DNA of 64,000 nt from Bacteroidota bacterium (GCA_029573235.1 JAKQGX010000026.1:62001-126000); one strand, 5' to 3'; counted from the first letter of the stretch, positions 52,574-62,253 are shown. A program made the numbers and translations. Notes: generated by a model from the letters alone, not told the origin.

Positions 52574-54085
52574 ATGGAACGCCAAATACAATCAGCACTG
52601 ATTTCGGTTTTTTATAAAGATGGATTAGATACCATTGTTAAAAAACTACACGAGTTGAAAGTAACCATTTATTCCACCGGAGGAACTCAACAATTTATAG
52701 AGTCATTGGGTATTCCCTGCATTCCGGTTGAGTCGGTTACCAGTTATCCTTCTATCTTAGGCGGTCGTGTGAAAACCCTGCATCCCAAAGTGTTTGGCGG
52801 TATCTTGGCTCGTCGTGAATTAGCAGAAGATATGCAGCATATTGATGAATATGCCATCCCGCTTTTAGACTTGGTAATAGTCGATTTATATCCTTTTGAA
52901 GAAACGCTAAAAGCAACCACCGAAGAAAAAACAATCATCGAAAAAATAGATATTGGTGGGCCATCCATGATACGTGCGGCAGCCAAAAACTTTAAAGATG
53001 TAGCCGTGGTAGCACAGCGCAGCGATTATGCAGCATTGCTATCCTTACTGGAAGCCCAGCAAGGCAGCACCACATGGGAGCAACGGAAAGCTTTTGCTGC
53101 TAAGGCTTTTGAAGTAGTAGCACATTATGATATTGCCATCGCTGATTATTTTTGCAACGAGCAAACCGATGAATTTTTCCTATCAGTTTCCAACAAACAA
53201 TCTTTACGCTATGGCGAAAACCCACACCAGCAAGCCACGTTTTATGGCGATATCAATGCCTTGTTTGACAAACTAAATGGTAAAGAACTATCATACAACA
53301 ATCTGGTAGATGTAGATGCCGCTTGTCAAATAATCGGTGAGTTTCAAGAGCCGACATTTGCTATTATCAAGCATACCAATGTATGTGGCATTGCCATTGC
53401 AGAAGATGTAGCCAACGCATGGACAGCAGCCCTCTCCGGCGACCCTGAAAGTGCTTTTGGCGGCGTATTAGTGACCAATCAAACCATCACAACCGCAGTT
53501 GCCGAAAAAATCAACGAATTGTTTTTTGAAGTACTGATAGCACCTGCTTTTGAAGAAGAAGCATTAACACTTCTGAAGAGTAAAAAGAACCGCATTTTAT
53601 TGCAACAAAAATCATCTCTTTCCATCCCTAAAGAATACAAACGTATTCTCAACGGCGTGTTGCTACAAGACACCGATAGCAAGGCTTATGAAAAATGGGA
53701 AGAAGCCGGTGCACGACCCACCACCGAAAAAGAAAAACAAGATTTAGCTTTTGCCAATATTGTTTGCAAGCATCTAAAGTCAAATGCCATTGCACTGGTA
53801 AAAGACAAAAAACTGATTGGAAAAGGTTGTGGACAAACCAGCCGTATTGATGCCTTGCGACAAGCATTGGATAAATCCAAACAATTTGGCTTCTCATTAG
53901 ATGGAGCAGTGCTGGCATCAGATGCCTTCTTCCCCTTTGATGACTGTGCAAGCATGGCACACGAAGCCGGTATCAACGCCATCATTCAGCCCGGTGGCTC
54001 TGTAAGGGATAAAGATACCATTGCCTATTGCCAGCAACATGGAATGGCTTTAGTGATGACCGGTATGCGGCACTTTAAACACTAG
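52574..54085 (+). CDS. purH: Bifunctional AICAR formyltransferase/IMP cyclohydrolase
   Basis: 503 residues. It carries out the last two steps of de novo IMP synthesis. The N-terminal MGS-like cyclohydrolase domain (about 1-150) has STGGTQQFIE and LGGRVKTLHPKVFGG. The C-terminal transformylase has SLRYGENPHQQATFY, AIIKHTNVCG and SGDPESAFGG, including the Lys-His pair of the active site. Slightly shorter than the E. coli enzyme (529), as in other Bacteroidota. The GNAT gene begins 4 bp after the stop. Confidence 0.97.
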   Translation: MERQIQSALISVFYKDGLDTIVKKLHELKVTIYSTGGTQQFIESLGIPCIPVESVTSYPSILGGRVKTLHPKVFGGILARRELAEDMQHIDEYAIPLLDLVIVDLYPFEETLKATTEEKTIIEKIDIGGPSMIRAAAKNFKDVAVVAQRSDYAALLSLLEAQQGSTTWEQRKAFAAKAFEVVAHYDIAIADYFCNEQTDEFFLSVSNKQSLRYGENPHQQATFYGDINALFDKLNGKELSYNNLVDVDAACQIIGEFQEPTFAIIKHTNVCGIAIAEDVANAWTAALSGDPESAFGGVLVTNQTITTAVAEKINELFFEVLIAPAFEEEALTLLKSKKNRILLQQKSSLSIPKEYKRILNGVLLQDTDSKAYEKWEEAGARPTTEKEKQDLAFANIVCKHLKSNAIALVKDKKLIGKGCGQTSRIDALRQALDKSKQFGFSLDGAVLASDAFFPFDDCASMAHEAGINAIIQPGGSVRDKDTIAYCQQHGMALVMTGMRHFKH

Positions 54086-54089
54086 CTAT

Positions 54090-54644
54090 ATGTTGTCGCT
54101 AACCGTAACGGATACCTTGATGCTCCGCACCTATCTGGAAGATGATGCTGCGGAGCATTTTCAATTAGTACAAGAAAACAGAAAGCATCTGCGCCCATGG
54201 TTGCGTTGGATAGATGGGCATACCAAAGAAACCCATTCGCTGGATTATATCCGATATACACATCATCAGCAAGATGTACAACAGGCGCTTATCTTAGGCG
54301 TTTTTGATGAAGGAAAACTCATCGGTGAAGTTGGGATGCATTTTTGGGAGCACGATTTGAAGAAAGCACAGATTGGATATTGGATTGCTGCTTCCCACCA
54401 AGGAAAAGGAATCGTATATCAATGCTTGCTTCGCTTCATTCGGCATATCTTCGAAACCCTTTCGATGAATAAACTGGAGATACGATTTGTACCGGCAAAT
54501 AAGCGTAGCGGTGAGTTAGCAGAAAGGGTCGGTTGCAAGATTGAAGGCATCCTCAGAGAAAGCTATTTTATCAATGGAAGATTTGAAGACCTGGTGGTAA
54601 CCGGCATCCTCTATAAAGACTGGAAGCAACGCTCATCAGAATAA
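54090..54644 (+). CDS. GNAT acetyltransferase, RimJ/RimL type
   Basis: 184 residues. It follows the RimJ/RimL layout: LRTYLEDDAAEHFQLVQENRKHLRPWLRW near the N-terminus, GYWIAASHQGKGI as the acetyl-CoA motif, then EIRFVPANKRSGELAERVGCKIEG and a C-terminal DLVVTGILYKDW. Members acetylate N-termini of ribosomal proteins or small substrates; the target here is unknown. It directly follows purH and is likely co-transcribed. Confidence 0.92.
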   Translation: MLSLTVTDTLMLRTYLEDDAAEHFQLVQENRKHLRPWLRWIDGHTKETHSLDYIRYTHHQQDVQQALILGVFDEGKLIGEVGMHFWEHDLKKAQIGYWIAASHQGKGIVYQCLLRFIRHIFETLSMNKLEIRFVPANKRSGELAERVGCKIEGILRESYFINGRFEDLVVTGILYKDWKQRSSE

Positions 54645-54753
54645 ATACGAAGCAGCCTTACATCATCTATACAAGAACCAAGCAGTAATAAGTATCTATG
54701 GAAACCTGTTTTGAACTTCCTATTTTTACGCTTGTATAATTGATAACCCATTT

Positions 54754-56259
54754 GTGTCTATAAAAAAATTAGCAGGGCAAACCGTATGGTACGGCTTAAG
54801 CAACATAGCTGCCAAGCTGCTTAATTACATTCTAACGCCAATTGTAACCTATCTGCTTAATTCACCGCAAGGACGTGTAGATTATGGTGATGTGAGCATG
54901 TTGTATGCTGCCATTGCTTTTGCCAATATCATCTTTACTTATGGATTAGAAACGGGCTACTTTCGCTTTTCCAGCAAAGCAGAAGACAAGTCATCGCTTT
55001 TTCATACCCTTTTTAATTCCTTGCTCGGCAGCACTCTTTTGCTGAGTCTGTTGGTGTATCTATTCCGAGAACCCATTAGTGTTTTTGTAGAGCAAGGGGG
55101 GCATTCGGACTATATTGTTCTCTGCACGTTCATTATTGCTTTTGATACCCTTGCTGCCATACCCTTTGCGCGTTTGCGTCAAGAAGATCGCCCCAAGAAA
55201 TATGCTTTTGTCCGCATTGCAGGCATCATGGTCAATATCATCCTGACGATATTCTTTATCTACTACAGTCCCCAATACGCAGCTGCAAATCCTGAAAGCG
55301 CTTATACCATTTGGTTTCAAAAGCAAACCAATGTGGGGTTGTTATTATTGGCAAACCTGGCTCAAAGTGCTATCACCTTTTTGCTGTTATGGAAAGAATG
55401 GGCGCAGTTTAAAGCAAAGATGGACTGGCGGCTTTGGAAGAAAGTAATGCGCTATAGTACTCCCATGTTGATTATCGGCATGGGCGGCATGGTGAATGAA
55501 ACAATAGACCGGTTGATGCTTCCGAAGCTATTGCCGGTAAGCGATGCTGCCGCCAAAACCGCTGTGGGAATTTATTCTGCCAATTATAAATTAGCCATTT
55601 TTATTACCCTATTCATACAAGCATTTCGTTTGGGAGCAGAGCCTTTTTTCTTCCATCAAGCAGGTCAAAAAAATGCACCACAAACCTATGCTCGTGTGAT
55701 GAAATGGTTCGTCATTACGCTTTGTATTGCCTTTTTGTTTACGGCACTTTACCTTGATGTTTGGGTACGACTATTAGGCTCTTCATATCGTACCGGTGTG
55801 GGAGTAGTCCCCATTTTATTGGGCGCAAATATGGCATTGGGTATTTATTACAATCTATCCGTATGGTATAAGATCACCGACCAAATGCGCATGGGTGTTT
55901 ACATTACCCTTGTCGGGGCAGCGATTACGTTGTTGGTGAATTACTTCTTCATCCCACACTTTGGTATGTATGCCTGTGCGTGGGCTACCTTCACTTGTTA
56001 TACCACCATGATGGTGATTTCGTATATCCTTGGGCAGCGCTATTATCCGGTGCCTTACGAGGTCAAAAGGCTCATGGGTTATTTGCTGCTCATCGTTATG
56101 TTGTTTTTGATACAGCAGTATCTTTCATCCATCATGGAAAGCGTATTAATGAACCTCGTTTCTGCCACTACCTTGTTTACAGCCTTCTTGGGTGTCGTAT
56201 ATACAGCAGAGAAGGAAGAGTTGAAACGTATACCTATCATCGGGAAATGGGTGAAATAA
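54754..56259 (+). CDS. Oligosaccharide flippase-like MOP-superfamily membrane protein
   Basis: 501 residues from a GTG; no nearby ATG precedes the conserved start KLAGQTVWYGLSNIAAKLLNYIL. About 12-14 hydrophobic helices span the protein, consistent with the Wzx/RfbX branch that flips lipid-linked glycans across the inner membrane. No glycosyltransferase cluster is adjacent, so it may serve a conserved envelope glycan rather than an O-antigen locus. A TATTTTTA element about 30 nt upstream may be its -7. Confidence 0.87.
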   Translation: MSIKKLAGQTVWYGLSNIAAKLLNYILTPIVTYLLNSPQGRVDYGDVSMLYAAIAFANIIFTYGLETGYFRFSSKAEDKSSLFHTLFNSLLGSTLLLSLLVYLFREPISVFVEQGGHSDYIVLCTFIIAFDTLAAIPFARLRQEDRPKKYAFVRIAGIMVNIILTIFFIYYSPQYAAANPESAYTIWFQKQTNVGLLLLANLAQSAITFLLLWKEWAQFKAKMDWRLWKKVMRYSTPMLIIGMGGMVNETIDRLMLPKLLPVSDAAAKTAVGIYSANYKLAIFITLFIQAFRLGAEPFFFHQAGQKNAPQTYARVMKWFVITLCIAFLFTALYLDVWVRLLGSSYRTGVGVVPILLGANMALGIYYNLSVWYKITDQMRMGVYITLVGAAITLLVNYFFIPHFGMYACAWATFTCYTTMMVISYILGQRYYPVPYEVKRLMGYLLLIVMLFLIQQYLSSIMESVLMNLVSATTLFTAFLGVVYTAEKEELKRIPIIGKWVK

Positions 56260-56338
56260 CAGCAACCATTATAACAAAAAATGAAAGTGCACTTGTGGAA
56301 AATAATAGACACTGTATCTAATAACAATAATCATTGCT

Positions 56339-56905
56339 TTGCATAAAAATCAACATATCCATCTGACAGACGATGCACTGTTGGCACTCTATCGGAGGCA
56401 AGGCGAGAACGAATGGCTGGGTGTATTGTTGCAACGATACACACTCTTATTGCTGGGGGTAGCCATGAAATACCTCAAGGATATACATCATGCGGAAGAC
56501 GCCGTTCAGCAAGTGTTTTTAAAAGCCTTTACCCATTTGCCGGAAGAAGAGGTGCATAATTTCAAAGGGTGGTTGTATATACTGATGCGCAATCATTGTT
56601 TGCAATTATTGCGAGGTAAAAATTATGTAGTACCGGAGGAACAATTGCAACAACTTGCGGGTGAAGACACTTTAGAACAACAACGCGAAAAAGAATTCTC
56701 ATTGACTCAAATGCACGAAGCCTTGTCGGAGTTGAATACAGAGCAGCGTATTTGCATCGATTTGTTTTACCTGAAAAAATGTAGCTATCAGCAAATAATG
56801 CTACAAACCGGCTTTACCTTTATGCAAGTAAAAAGCTTTATTCAAAATGGGAAGCGAAACCTGCGCCAACTCTTATTAAAGAAACTAAACTCTTTCAAGC
56901 CATGA
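56339..56905 (+). CDS. ECF-type RNA polymerase sigma factor
   Basis: 188 residues from a TTG start (no ATG near). Region 2 is seen in VAMKYLKDIHHAEDAVQQVFLKAF and FKGWLYILMRNHCLQLLR, and region 4 in LNTEQRICIDLFYLKKCSYQQIMLQTG. The recognition helix part is unusual (FTFMQVKSFIQNGKRNLRQ) but keeps the VKS...NGKRNL pattern. A small membrane protein overlaps its 3' end by 4 bp, the normal place for an anti-sigma factor. Confidence 0.9.
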   Translation: MHKNQHIHLTDDALLALYRRQGENEWLGVLLQRYTLLLLGVAMKYLKDIHHAEDAVQQVFLKAFTHLPEEEVHNFKGWLYILMRNHCLQLLRGKNYVVPEEQLQQLAGEDTLEQQREKEFSLTQMHEALSELNTEQRICIDLFYLKKCSYQQIMLQTGFTFMQVKSFIQNGKRNLRQLLLKKLNSFKP

Positions 56906-57252
56906 GCGAATGGAAAGACATATGGGATCATGAAGCAGAAGGCTTGACGGACGACTTGTTGCAAGCGTATCTCAACGGTACCTTGTCGAAAGAAGAAGAG
57001 CGTCGCGTAGAGTTGATGATAAGCCAAGAAGGTATGGAAAGCGATGCTATGGATGGGTTGAAACAAATGGATCGAAAAGAAACCCACGCATCCGTACATC
57101 GCTTACATAAAAACTTATCATCACTGACCCAAAAGAAGAAATACCGTACTCGCAAACTGCCCAATCAAACATGGTTATGGATGTCGGTACTATGGGTGTT
57201 ACTATTTGTTTTGATGGCTTTTGCCGTTTATTGGTACAGCAAGCCTCATTAA
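56902..57252 (+). CDS. Probable anti-sigma factor, single-pass membrane protein
   Basis: 116 residues. An acidic N-terminus has LTDDLLQAYLNGTLSKEEERRVELMI, resembling the helical anti-sigma domain but without the zinc-binding HXXXCXXC motif. A basic stretch (KKKYRTRK) precedes one transmembrane helix (about 90-112) and a short tail. The start overlaps the sigma-factor stop (ATGA), indicating coupled synthesis. The role is inferred from position and topology. It lacks a long periplasmic sensor domain. Confidence 0.72.
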   Translation: MSEWKDIWDHEAEGLTDDLLQAYLNGTLSKEEERRVELMISQEGMESDAMDGLKQMDRKETHASVHRLHKNLSSLTQKKKYRTRKLPNQTWLWMSVLWVLLFVLMAFAVYWYSKPH

Positions 57253-57289
57253 TTTAAGGCTGAGTTTTTTAAATTAATACAGATAAAAC

Positions 57290-57829
57290 ATGCCTCATAC
57301 TACTAATAGATATTGCGCTTTCTTAAGAGGGGTGAATGTAAATGGTACTACTATGAAGATGGCTGATGTTTGCCATGTGTTTGCCGCATCGGGTATGCAG
57401 GATGTAAGTGCGGTATTGGCATCCGGAAATATATTGTTCACTACCCATTTTGAAACAACACAAGCCAAGCCCCTTATAGAAAAGGCGATGTCAAAGCGGT
57501 TTAACTATGATGCCTTTTTGTTCATAAAAGATAAAGCCACTATTGCGTCCATTGTTCAGCATTGCCCATTTACACCGGACCCTTTGTTTCATCGCTATTC
57601 CTTTGTAGGCATTGAAGGAGTAGAACAACTTTTGATGCAGGAATTTCAGTCATCTGAGAAAACAAGTGATGAAGATGCTGCAGTGGTTGCCAATCATTTT
57701 TATTGGAAGGTGCCCAAGGGTGATACACTTGCATCTTCCTTTGGCAAAATATTGGGTAAAGCAAAATGGAAAGATCGGTTCACCTCGCGCAACCTAAACA
57801 CCTTTACTAAAATTCAACAAAAACTTTGA
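57290..57829 (+). CDS. DUF1697 family protein
   Basis: 179 residues. YCAFLRGVNVNGTTMKMADV and SAVLASGNILF are the conserved DUF1697 segments, and the C-terminal SRNLNTFTKI is also typical. The fold is ferredoxin-like; the biochemical role is not known. It follows the anti-sigma gene by 37 bp and might be in the same transcript. Confidence 0.9.
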   Translation: MPHTTNRYCAFLRGVNVNGTTMKMADVCHVFAASGMQDVSAVLASGNILFTTHFETTQAKPLIEKAMSKRFNYDAFLFIKDKATIASIVQHCPFTPDPLFHRYSFVGIEGVEQLLMQEFQSSEKTSDEDAAVVANHFYWKVPKGDTLASSFGKILGKAKWKDRFTSRNLNTFTKIQQKL

Positions 57830-57895
57830 GAGGTTTCGATGGTTCTTTTTTGAATACAATCCATCCTTACTACGATTGACCCAAAGTATCATTGG

Positions 57896-58420
57896 CTATT
57901 TGTTTGCCGGTATATCTTTTTGCAATATAGCCGCCAAGTCTTCTTCAATACTCATTCTTGTAGCTTCTACGATGCGCCCTACTTCTTGGTTGTTTTTATA
58001 CACAATGATGGTGGGCACAAAAGCAATTTGGTATAGTTGATGTTCAATATACTTCGTTTTTTTTGCTCGGTCCACGCCATACATCTTGTATTGCGATGCT
58101 GGGTATTGAGCCGCTTGTAGTGTAGCGTATAACTTAGGTATAAGTTGATGTGAATCGTCGCACCAAGTTCCTAAAAAGATGACCAGCTCATACGCTGCCA
58201 ATTCTTTTTTCAGCAAAGTGATTGTCTCTTTTTGAGGATGATAAGCCGTTGCATTTTTGGCAAACCAATCAAAGGAAGGTTCTTTTGAAAGGTCATCAAA
58301 GACTAGTTGCCCTTTAAAAACAACAGCGTTATTTTCAGAATCGATAGAGCGGTCAAAATCGGATTGTGCAGTTGCGTTCATACCTATTAATAAGAGTGCG
58401 AGAAACAAATAGTATTTCAT
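57896..58420 (-). CDS. Exported thioredoxin-like protein with a single active-site cysteine (CDDS)
   Basis: 174 residues. The signal peptide (MKYYLFLALLLIGMNATA) is followed by a thioredoxin-like domain with FLGTWCDDSHQLIPKL, where the second Cys of CXXC is replaced by Ser. The cis-Pro loop is FVPTIIVY. One-cysteine thioredoxins cannot catalyse the normal dithiol cycle, so it may be an isomerase-like, glutathione- or bacillithiol-linked or structural protein. It lies 10 bp after a MerR-family regulator gene and is probably co-transcribed. Confidence 0.85.
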   Translation of the reverse strand: MKYYLFLALLLIGMNATAQSDFDRSIDSENNAVVFKGQLVFDDLSKEPSFDWFAKNATAYHPQKETITLLKKELAAYELVIFLGTWCDDSHQLIPKLYATLQAAQYPASQYKMYGVDRAKKTKYIEHQLYQIAFVPTIIVYKNNQEVGRIVEATRMSIEEDLAAILQKDIPANK

Positions 58421-58430
58421 GTAGTTGTGG

Positions 58431-58910
58431 TTAGATATGGTCGTTTAAAGTTGCCAATTGATTGCGTAAACGGAGCAGCGATTGCCGCAAGCTATGGGTG
58501 TCTTGCACAGATTTTTTGTTTTGTTTAAAAATGTTTTTAGCACCACTGATGGTAAATTTTTTCTCTTTGGTTAAAATATATATTGTGCGCAACTCTTCAA
58601 TTTGTGATGGAGAATACAAGCGGTCGCCTTTGCGGGTAGTGCGTGCTTTGATGTTGAACTCGGTAGTCCAATAGCGTATGTGCGAAGTGCGCAACAAGAA
58701 CAAATCCGCTACTTCCCCAATGGAGTAATATTGCTTATCGGCAACCCAATCCTCTATCGGCAGTTTTTTCTTTTTTGATTCTTTGGGTATTGTTGCCGTT
58801 TCTTCTGTGGTAGCTTTCTTCTTTCGTGCACGGCTTTTACCCACAGCGCCTATCTGCTCCGGAACCAATATCTCTTCTCCAAAAAGTGTAAGAATCTTTA
58901 CCGTTGACAT
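58431..58910 (-). CDS. MerR-family transcriptional regulator
   Basis: 159 residues. A roughly 55-residue Lys/Glu-rich N-terminal extension precedes the MerR-type winged HTH (KQYYSIGEVADLFLLRTSHIRYW, then RKGDRLYSPSQIEELRTIY). The C-terminal helix is a coiled coil without metal-binding cysteines. Such short forms are common in Bacteroidota, and the effector is unknown. A TATCTTTA element at 58924-58917 on the reverse strand would place the transcript start at or within 2 nt of the ATG. Confidence 0.88.
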   Translation of the reverse strand: MSTVKILTLFGEEILVPEQIGAVGKSRARKKKATTEETATIPKESKKKKLPIEDWVADKQYYSIGEVADLFLLRTSHIRYWTTEFNIKARTTRKGDRLYSPSQIEELRTIYILTKEKKFTISGAKNIFKQNKKSVQDTHSLRQSLLRLRNQLATLNDHI

Positions 58911-59133
58911 ACAACATAAAGATAGTGTTTAGTTCGTATGCTCGTATCATTTGCCCATAAGATTACTGCCATCATAAGTTTGAAATAGCAATCGTTCAAA
59001 ATTGTAAATCCATATTTTTTTTGAAATAGTTTACCTGCAAAATCGATATCTCTTTACGGTTTCGTAATTTTCAAATGCTGTCAGAATCATTATCTTTCCT
59101 TTAAAGCAAAGGCAGCATTTTCGTTAATAAGTT

Positions 59134-59544
59134 ATGACAAAAGAAGCCTTACAAAATGAAGTACAATACCGCACTGCACGCAGTGGTGGCAAAGGGGGGC
59201 AAAATGTAAACAAAGTAGAAACAGCTGTTGATGTTATGTGGCATCTGATGTCGTCAAGTATGATTTCAGACGAAATAAAAGAGCGCCTGATACTTAAGCT
59301 GGCTTCACGCATCAACAAAGATGGCTACGTTGTAGTGAGTAGTAGAGAAAGCCGCTCGCAGTTAGAGAACAAAGTGATGGCATTGGAGCGATTGTGGCAA
59401 TTATTAATAGATGGATTGAAAGAACCCAAAGCTCGTAAGCCCACAAAGGTTCCAAAAGCAGCCCAAGAAAAACGACTTTTTACTAAACAGAAAACGGCAC
59501 TAATAAAACAACTTCGCAGCCAACGATTCACCGATAAGGAGTAA
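59134..59544 (+). CDS. arfB: Alternative ribosome-rescue factor ArfB (peptidyl-tRNA hydrolase)
   Basis: 136 residues. The GGQ catalytic motif at 21-23 lies in ARSGGKGGQNVNKVET. A basic C-terminal tail (KRLFTKQKTALIKQLRSQRF) would enter the empty mRNA channel. There are no codon-recognition domains, which separates it from release factors. It hydrolyses peptidyl-tRNA on ribosomes stalled without a stop codon. Upstream of cphA by 69 bp. Confidence 0.93.
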   Translation: MTKEALQNEVQYRTARSGGKGGQNVNKVETAVDVMWHLMSSSMISDEIKERLILKLASRINKDGYVVVSSRESRSQLENKVMALERLWQLLIDGLKEPKARKPTKVPKAAQEKRLFTKQKTALIKQLRSQRFTDKE

Positions 59545-59613
59545 TGGTGTTTTTAATAGCACTATTGTATTTCTCAAATTATTATTCTTAACTTAAAAAA
59601 AATTTTACGCCAT

Positions 59614-62253
59614 ATGAAGATTCTAGACTTGAAAGTGATGAATGGACCTAATTATTGGTCAGCGCGTCGTCATAAACTCATCGTGATGTTGTTGGATTTG
59701 GAGGATATGGAAGAAAAGCCTACCAACCTTATTCCGGGTTTTTTAGATCGTTTGAAAAAATTCATGCCTTCCCTTTATGAGCACAGATGCTCTGAAGAAG
59801 TGCCGGGTGGCTTTTTTATGCGTGTAGAGCAAGGTACTTGGATGGGGCATGTCATTGAACATATAGCCTTAGAGTTACAAACATTAGCTGGTATGGACAC
59901 CGGCTTCGGGCGTACACGCGAGAGTGATAAGCGAGGTGTTTACCATGTCGTATTTTCATATGTAGAAGCTGAGTCGGGCGTTTATACAGCCTATGAATCC
60001 CTTAAAATAGTAGAAGCATTAATCAACGGTGAAGACTACGATTTGGATGCTACTATTCAAAAACTAAGAGAGCTACGCGAAGACAATCGCCTTGGCCCCA
60101 GCACCGGTTCTATCGTAGAAGAAGCACATCGCAGAAAGATTCCATGGATACGTTTGAACAATCACTCGTTGGTACAACTGGGTTATGGCATCAATCAAAA
60201 ACGTATTCAAGCAACCATTGCCAGCACTACCAGCAGCTTGGCAGTAGAGATAGCCTGTGATAAAGAAGAAACAAAAAATCTATTAGAAGCCTCCGAAATA
60301 CCGGTGCCTCGAGGTAGAATCATTCGAAGCGAAGAAGGGTTGGAAGAAGTGATTCGTAAAATCGGTTATCCCATCGTATTAAAACCCGTAAATGGCAATC
60401 ATGGAAAAGGAGCCACTACCAATATCAAAACCTGGGAAGATGCAGTAGTGGCGTTAGAAGCTGCACAAAAATACTCAAGGAGTGTCATCTGTGAAAAATT
60501 CATCACTGGTCGCGACTTCCGGGTGTTAGTAGTGAATTACAAATTTGTGGCGGCAGCCTTGCGTACACCGGCAGCTGTGATAGGTGATGGCAAAAGTACC
60601 GTACAAGAATTGATAGACATTGTCAACAGCGACCCACGCAGAGGATATGGTCACGAGAAAGTATTGACAGCTATCAAGGTGGATCACTTTACGATGGATA
60701 TGCTCGAAAAGAAAGGCTATACTTTGGATACCGTAATTGACAAAGGCGAAGAATTATGGCTGAAGCCTACTGCCAACCTGAGTACCGGTGGCACCGCTAC
60801 GGACGTGACTGATTTTGTGCATCCCAACAACGTATTTATGTGCGAGCGCATCGCCCGCATCATTGGGCTTAATATCTGTGGTATCGACATCATGACCCCC
60901 GATTTGTCGCAGCCCTTAGAAGAAGTTGGAGGAGCCGTTTTAGAGGTCAATGCAGCCCCGGGTTTCCGTATGCACTTAGATCCCACCGAAGGCCTGCCGC
61001 GCAATGTAGCAGAGCCGGTTATTGATATGTTGTATCCTCCGGGCACGAGTGCTCGCATTCCTATTATAGCGGTTTCCGGTACCAATGGTAAAACCACTAC
61101 GACCCGAATGATAGCCCATATTGTAAAACAAATGGGACACAAAGTAGGCTATACAACTACGGATGGTGTTTACATTCAAAACCAAATGATGATGCGTGGT
61201 GATTGTACCGGTCCTAAATCGGCAGAGTTCGTTTTGCGTGACCCCACAGTTGACTTTGCCGTATTGGAATGTGCTCGTGGCGGTATCTTGAGAGCTGGTC
61301 TGGGTTTTCATACTTGCGATATAGCAGTAGTAACTAATGTAGCCGAAGACCATTTAGGATTACAAGGCATCGACACTATTGAAAAACTTGCCAGAGTAAA
61401 AGCCGTTGCCGCCAACACCGTTCCACCAACTGGATACGTAGTGCTGAATGCCGATGATGATTTAGTTTATAAAATGCGTGATGAAGTAGCCGGAAAAATT
61501 GCCTTATTTTCTCTTGATGAAAACAGTCCACGTATTAAAGAACATTGCAAAACAGGCGGCATAGCTGCTATCTATGAGAATGGTTATGTGACTGTACTAA
61601 AAGGCACTTGGAAAATACGTATTGAAAAGGTAAGTGATATTCCAATTACATTTTCCGGGAAAGCAGTATTCAATATTGCCAATACATTAGCTGCCGTACT
61701 GGCTACCTATCTCTGCGAATTTAAAACAGAGGATATTCGTCAAGCTTTACAAACCTTCATTCCTTCGCCAGCCATGACACCCGGAAGAATGAACATGTTC
61801 CAGTTTAAAAACTTTAGTGTGATGCTGGACTATGCGCATAATACCCACGGGCTGCAAGCTATCGGTAAGTTTGTAGATGCGGTGGATGCTCCTTTGAAAG
61901 TAGGTATTGTTGCCGGTGTGGGCGATAGACGTGATGAAGATATCATATCATTGGGAGAAGAGTCAGCAAAAATATTTGATGAGATTATTATCCGACAAGA
62001 TAAAAACTTGCGTGGCAGAACCGAAGAAGAAATGTTGAAACTTTTGACACAAGGAATTAGAAACATCAAGCCCAATATGGATATTAAAGACTTCCGTAGA
62101 GAAAGTGAAGCGATTGATTACGCTATTCAACATGCCAAGCCCGGCTCTTTTATTGTCATCATCAGCGATGTAGTACCCGATGCTTTAGATCAGGTAAAAC
62201 AATACAAAGACATGGAAGACGGGGTGGCTATAAACCCCACTTCGCTCACTTAA
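59614..62253 (+). CDS. cphA: Cyanophycin synthetase
   Basis: 879 residues, full length. It makes the storage polymer multi-L-arginyl-poly-L-aspartate without a ribosome. The N-terminal domain (about 1-160) precedes an ATP-grasp domain (about 220-480, LKPVNGNHGKGATTNI, ALRTPAAVIGDGKSTVQEL, EVNAAPGFRMHL). The C-terminal Mur-ligase-like domain has the P-loop GTNGKTTTT (489-497) and LDYAHNTHGLQA. No cyanophycinase (cphB) or isoaspartyl peptidase gene lies within the window on either side, although they are often next to cphA. A terminator follows. Confidence 0.96.
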   Translation: MKILDLKVMNGPNYWSARRHKLIVMLLDLEDMEEKPTNLIPGFLDRLKKFMPSLYEHRCSEEVPGGFFMRVEQGTWMGHVIEHIALELQTLAGMDTGFGRTRESDKRGVYHVVFSYVEAESGVYTAYESLKIVEALINGEDYDLDATIQKLRELREDNRLGPSTGSIVEEAHRRKIPWIRLNNHSLVQLGYGINQKRIQATIASTTSSLAVEIACDKEETKNLLEASEIPVPRGRIIRSEEGLEEVIRKIGYPIVLKPVNGNHGKGATTNIKTWEDAVVALEAAQKYSRSVICEKFITGRDFRVLVVNYKFVAAALRTPAAVIGDGKSTVQELIDIVNSDPRRGYGHEKVLTAIKVDHFTMDMLEKKGYTLDTVIDKGEELWLKPTANLSTGGTATDVTDFVHPNNVFMCERIARIIGLNICGIDIMTPDLSQPLEEVGGAVLEVNAAPGFRMHLDPTEGLPRNVAEPVIDMLYPPGTSARIPIIAVSGTNGKTTTTRMIAHIVKQMGHKVGYTTTDGVYIQNQMMMRGDCTGPKSAEFVLRDPTVDFAVLECARGGILRAGLGFHTCDIAVVTNVAEDHLGLQGIDTIEKLARVKAVAANTVPPTGYVVLNADDDLVYKMRDEVAGKIALFSLDENSPRIKEHCKTGGIAAIYENGYVTVLKGTWKIRIEKVSDIPITFSGKAVFNIANTLAAVLATYLCEFKTEDIRQALQTFIPSPAMTPGRMNMFQFKNFSVMLDYAHNTHGLQAIGKFVDAVDAPLKVGIVAGVGDRRDEDIISLGEESAKIFDEIIIRQDKNLRGRTEEEMLKLLTQGIRNIKPNMDIKDFRRESEAIDYAIQHAKPGSFIVIISDVVPDALDQVKQYKDMEDGVAINPTSLT

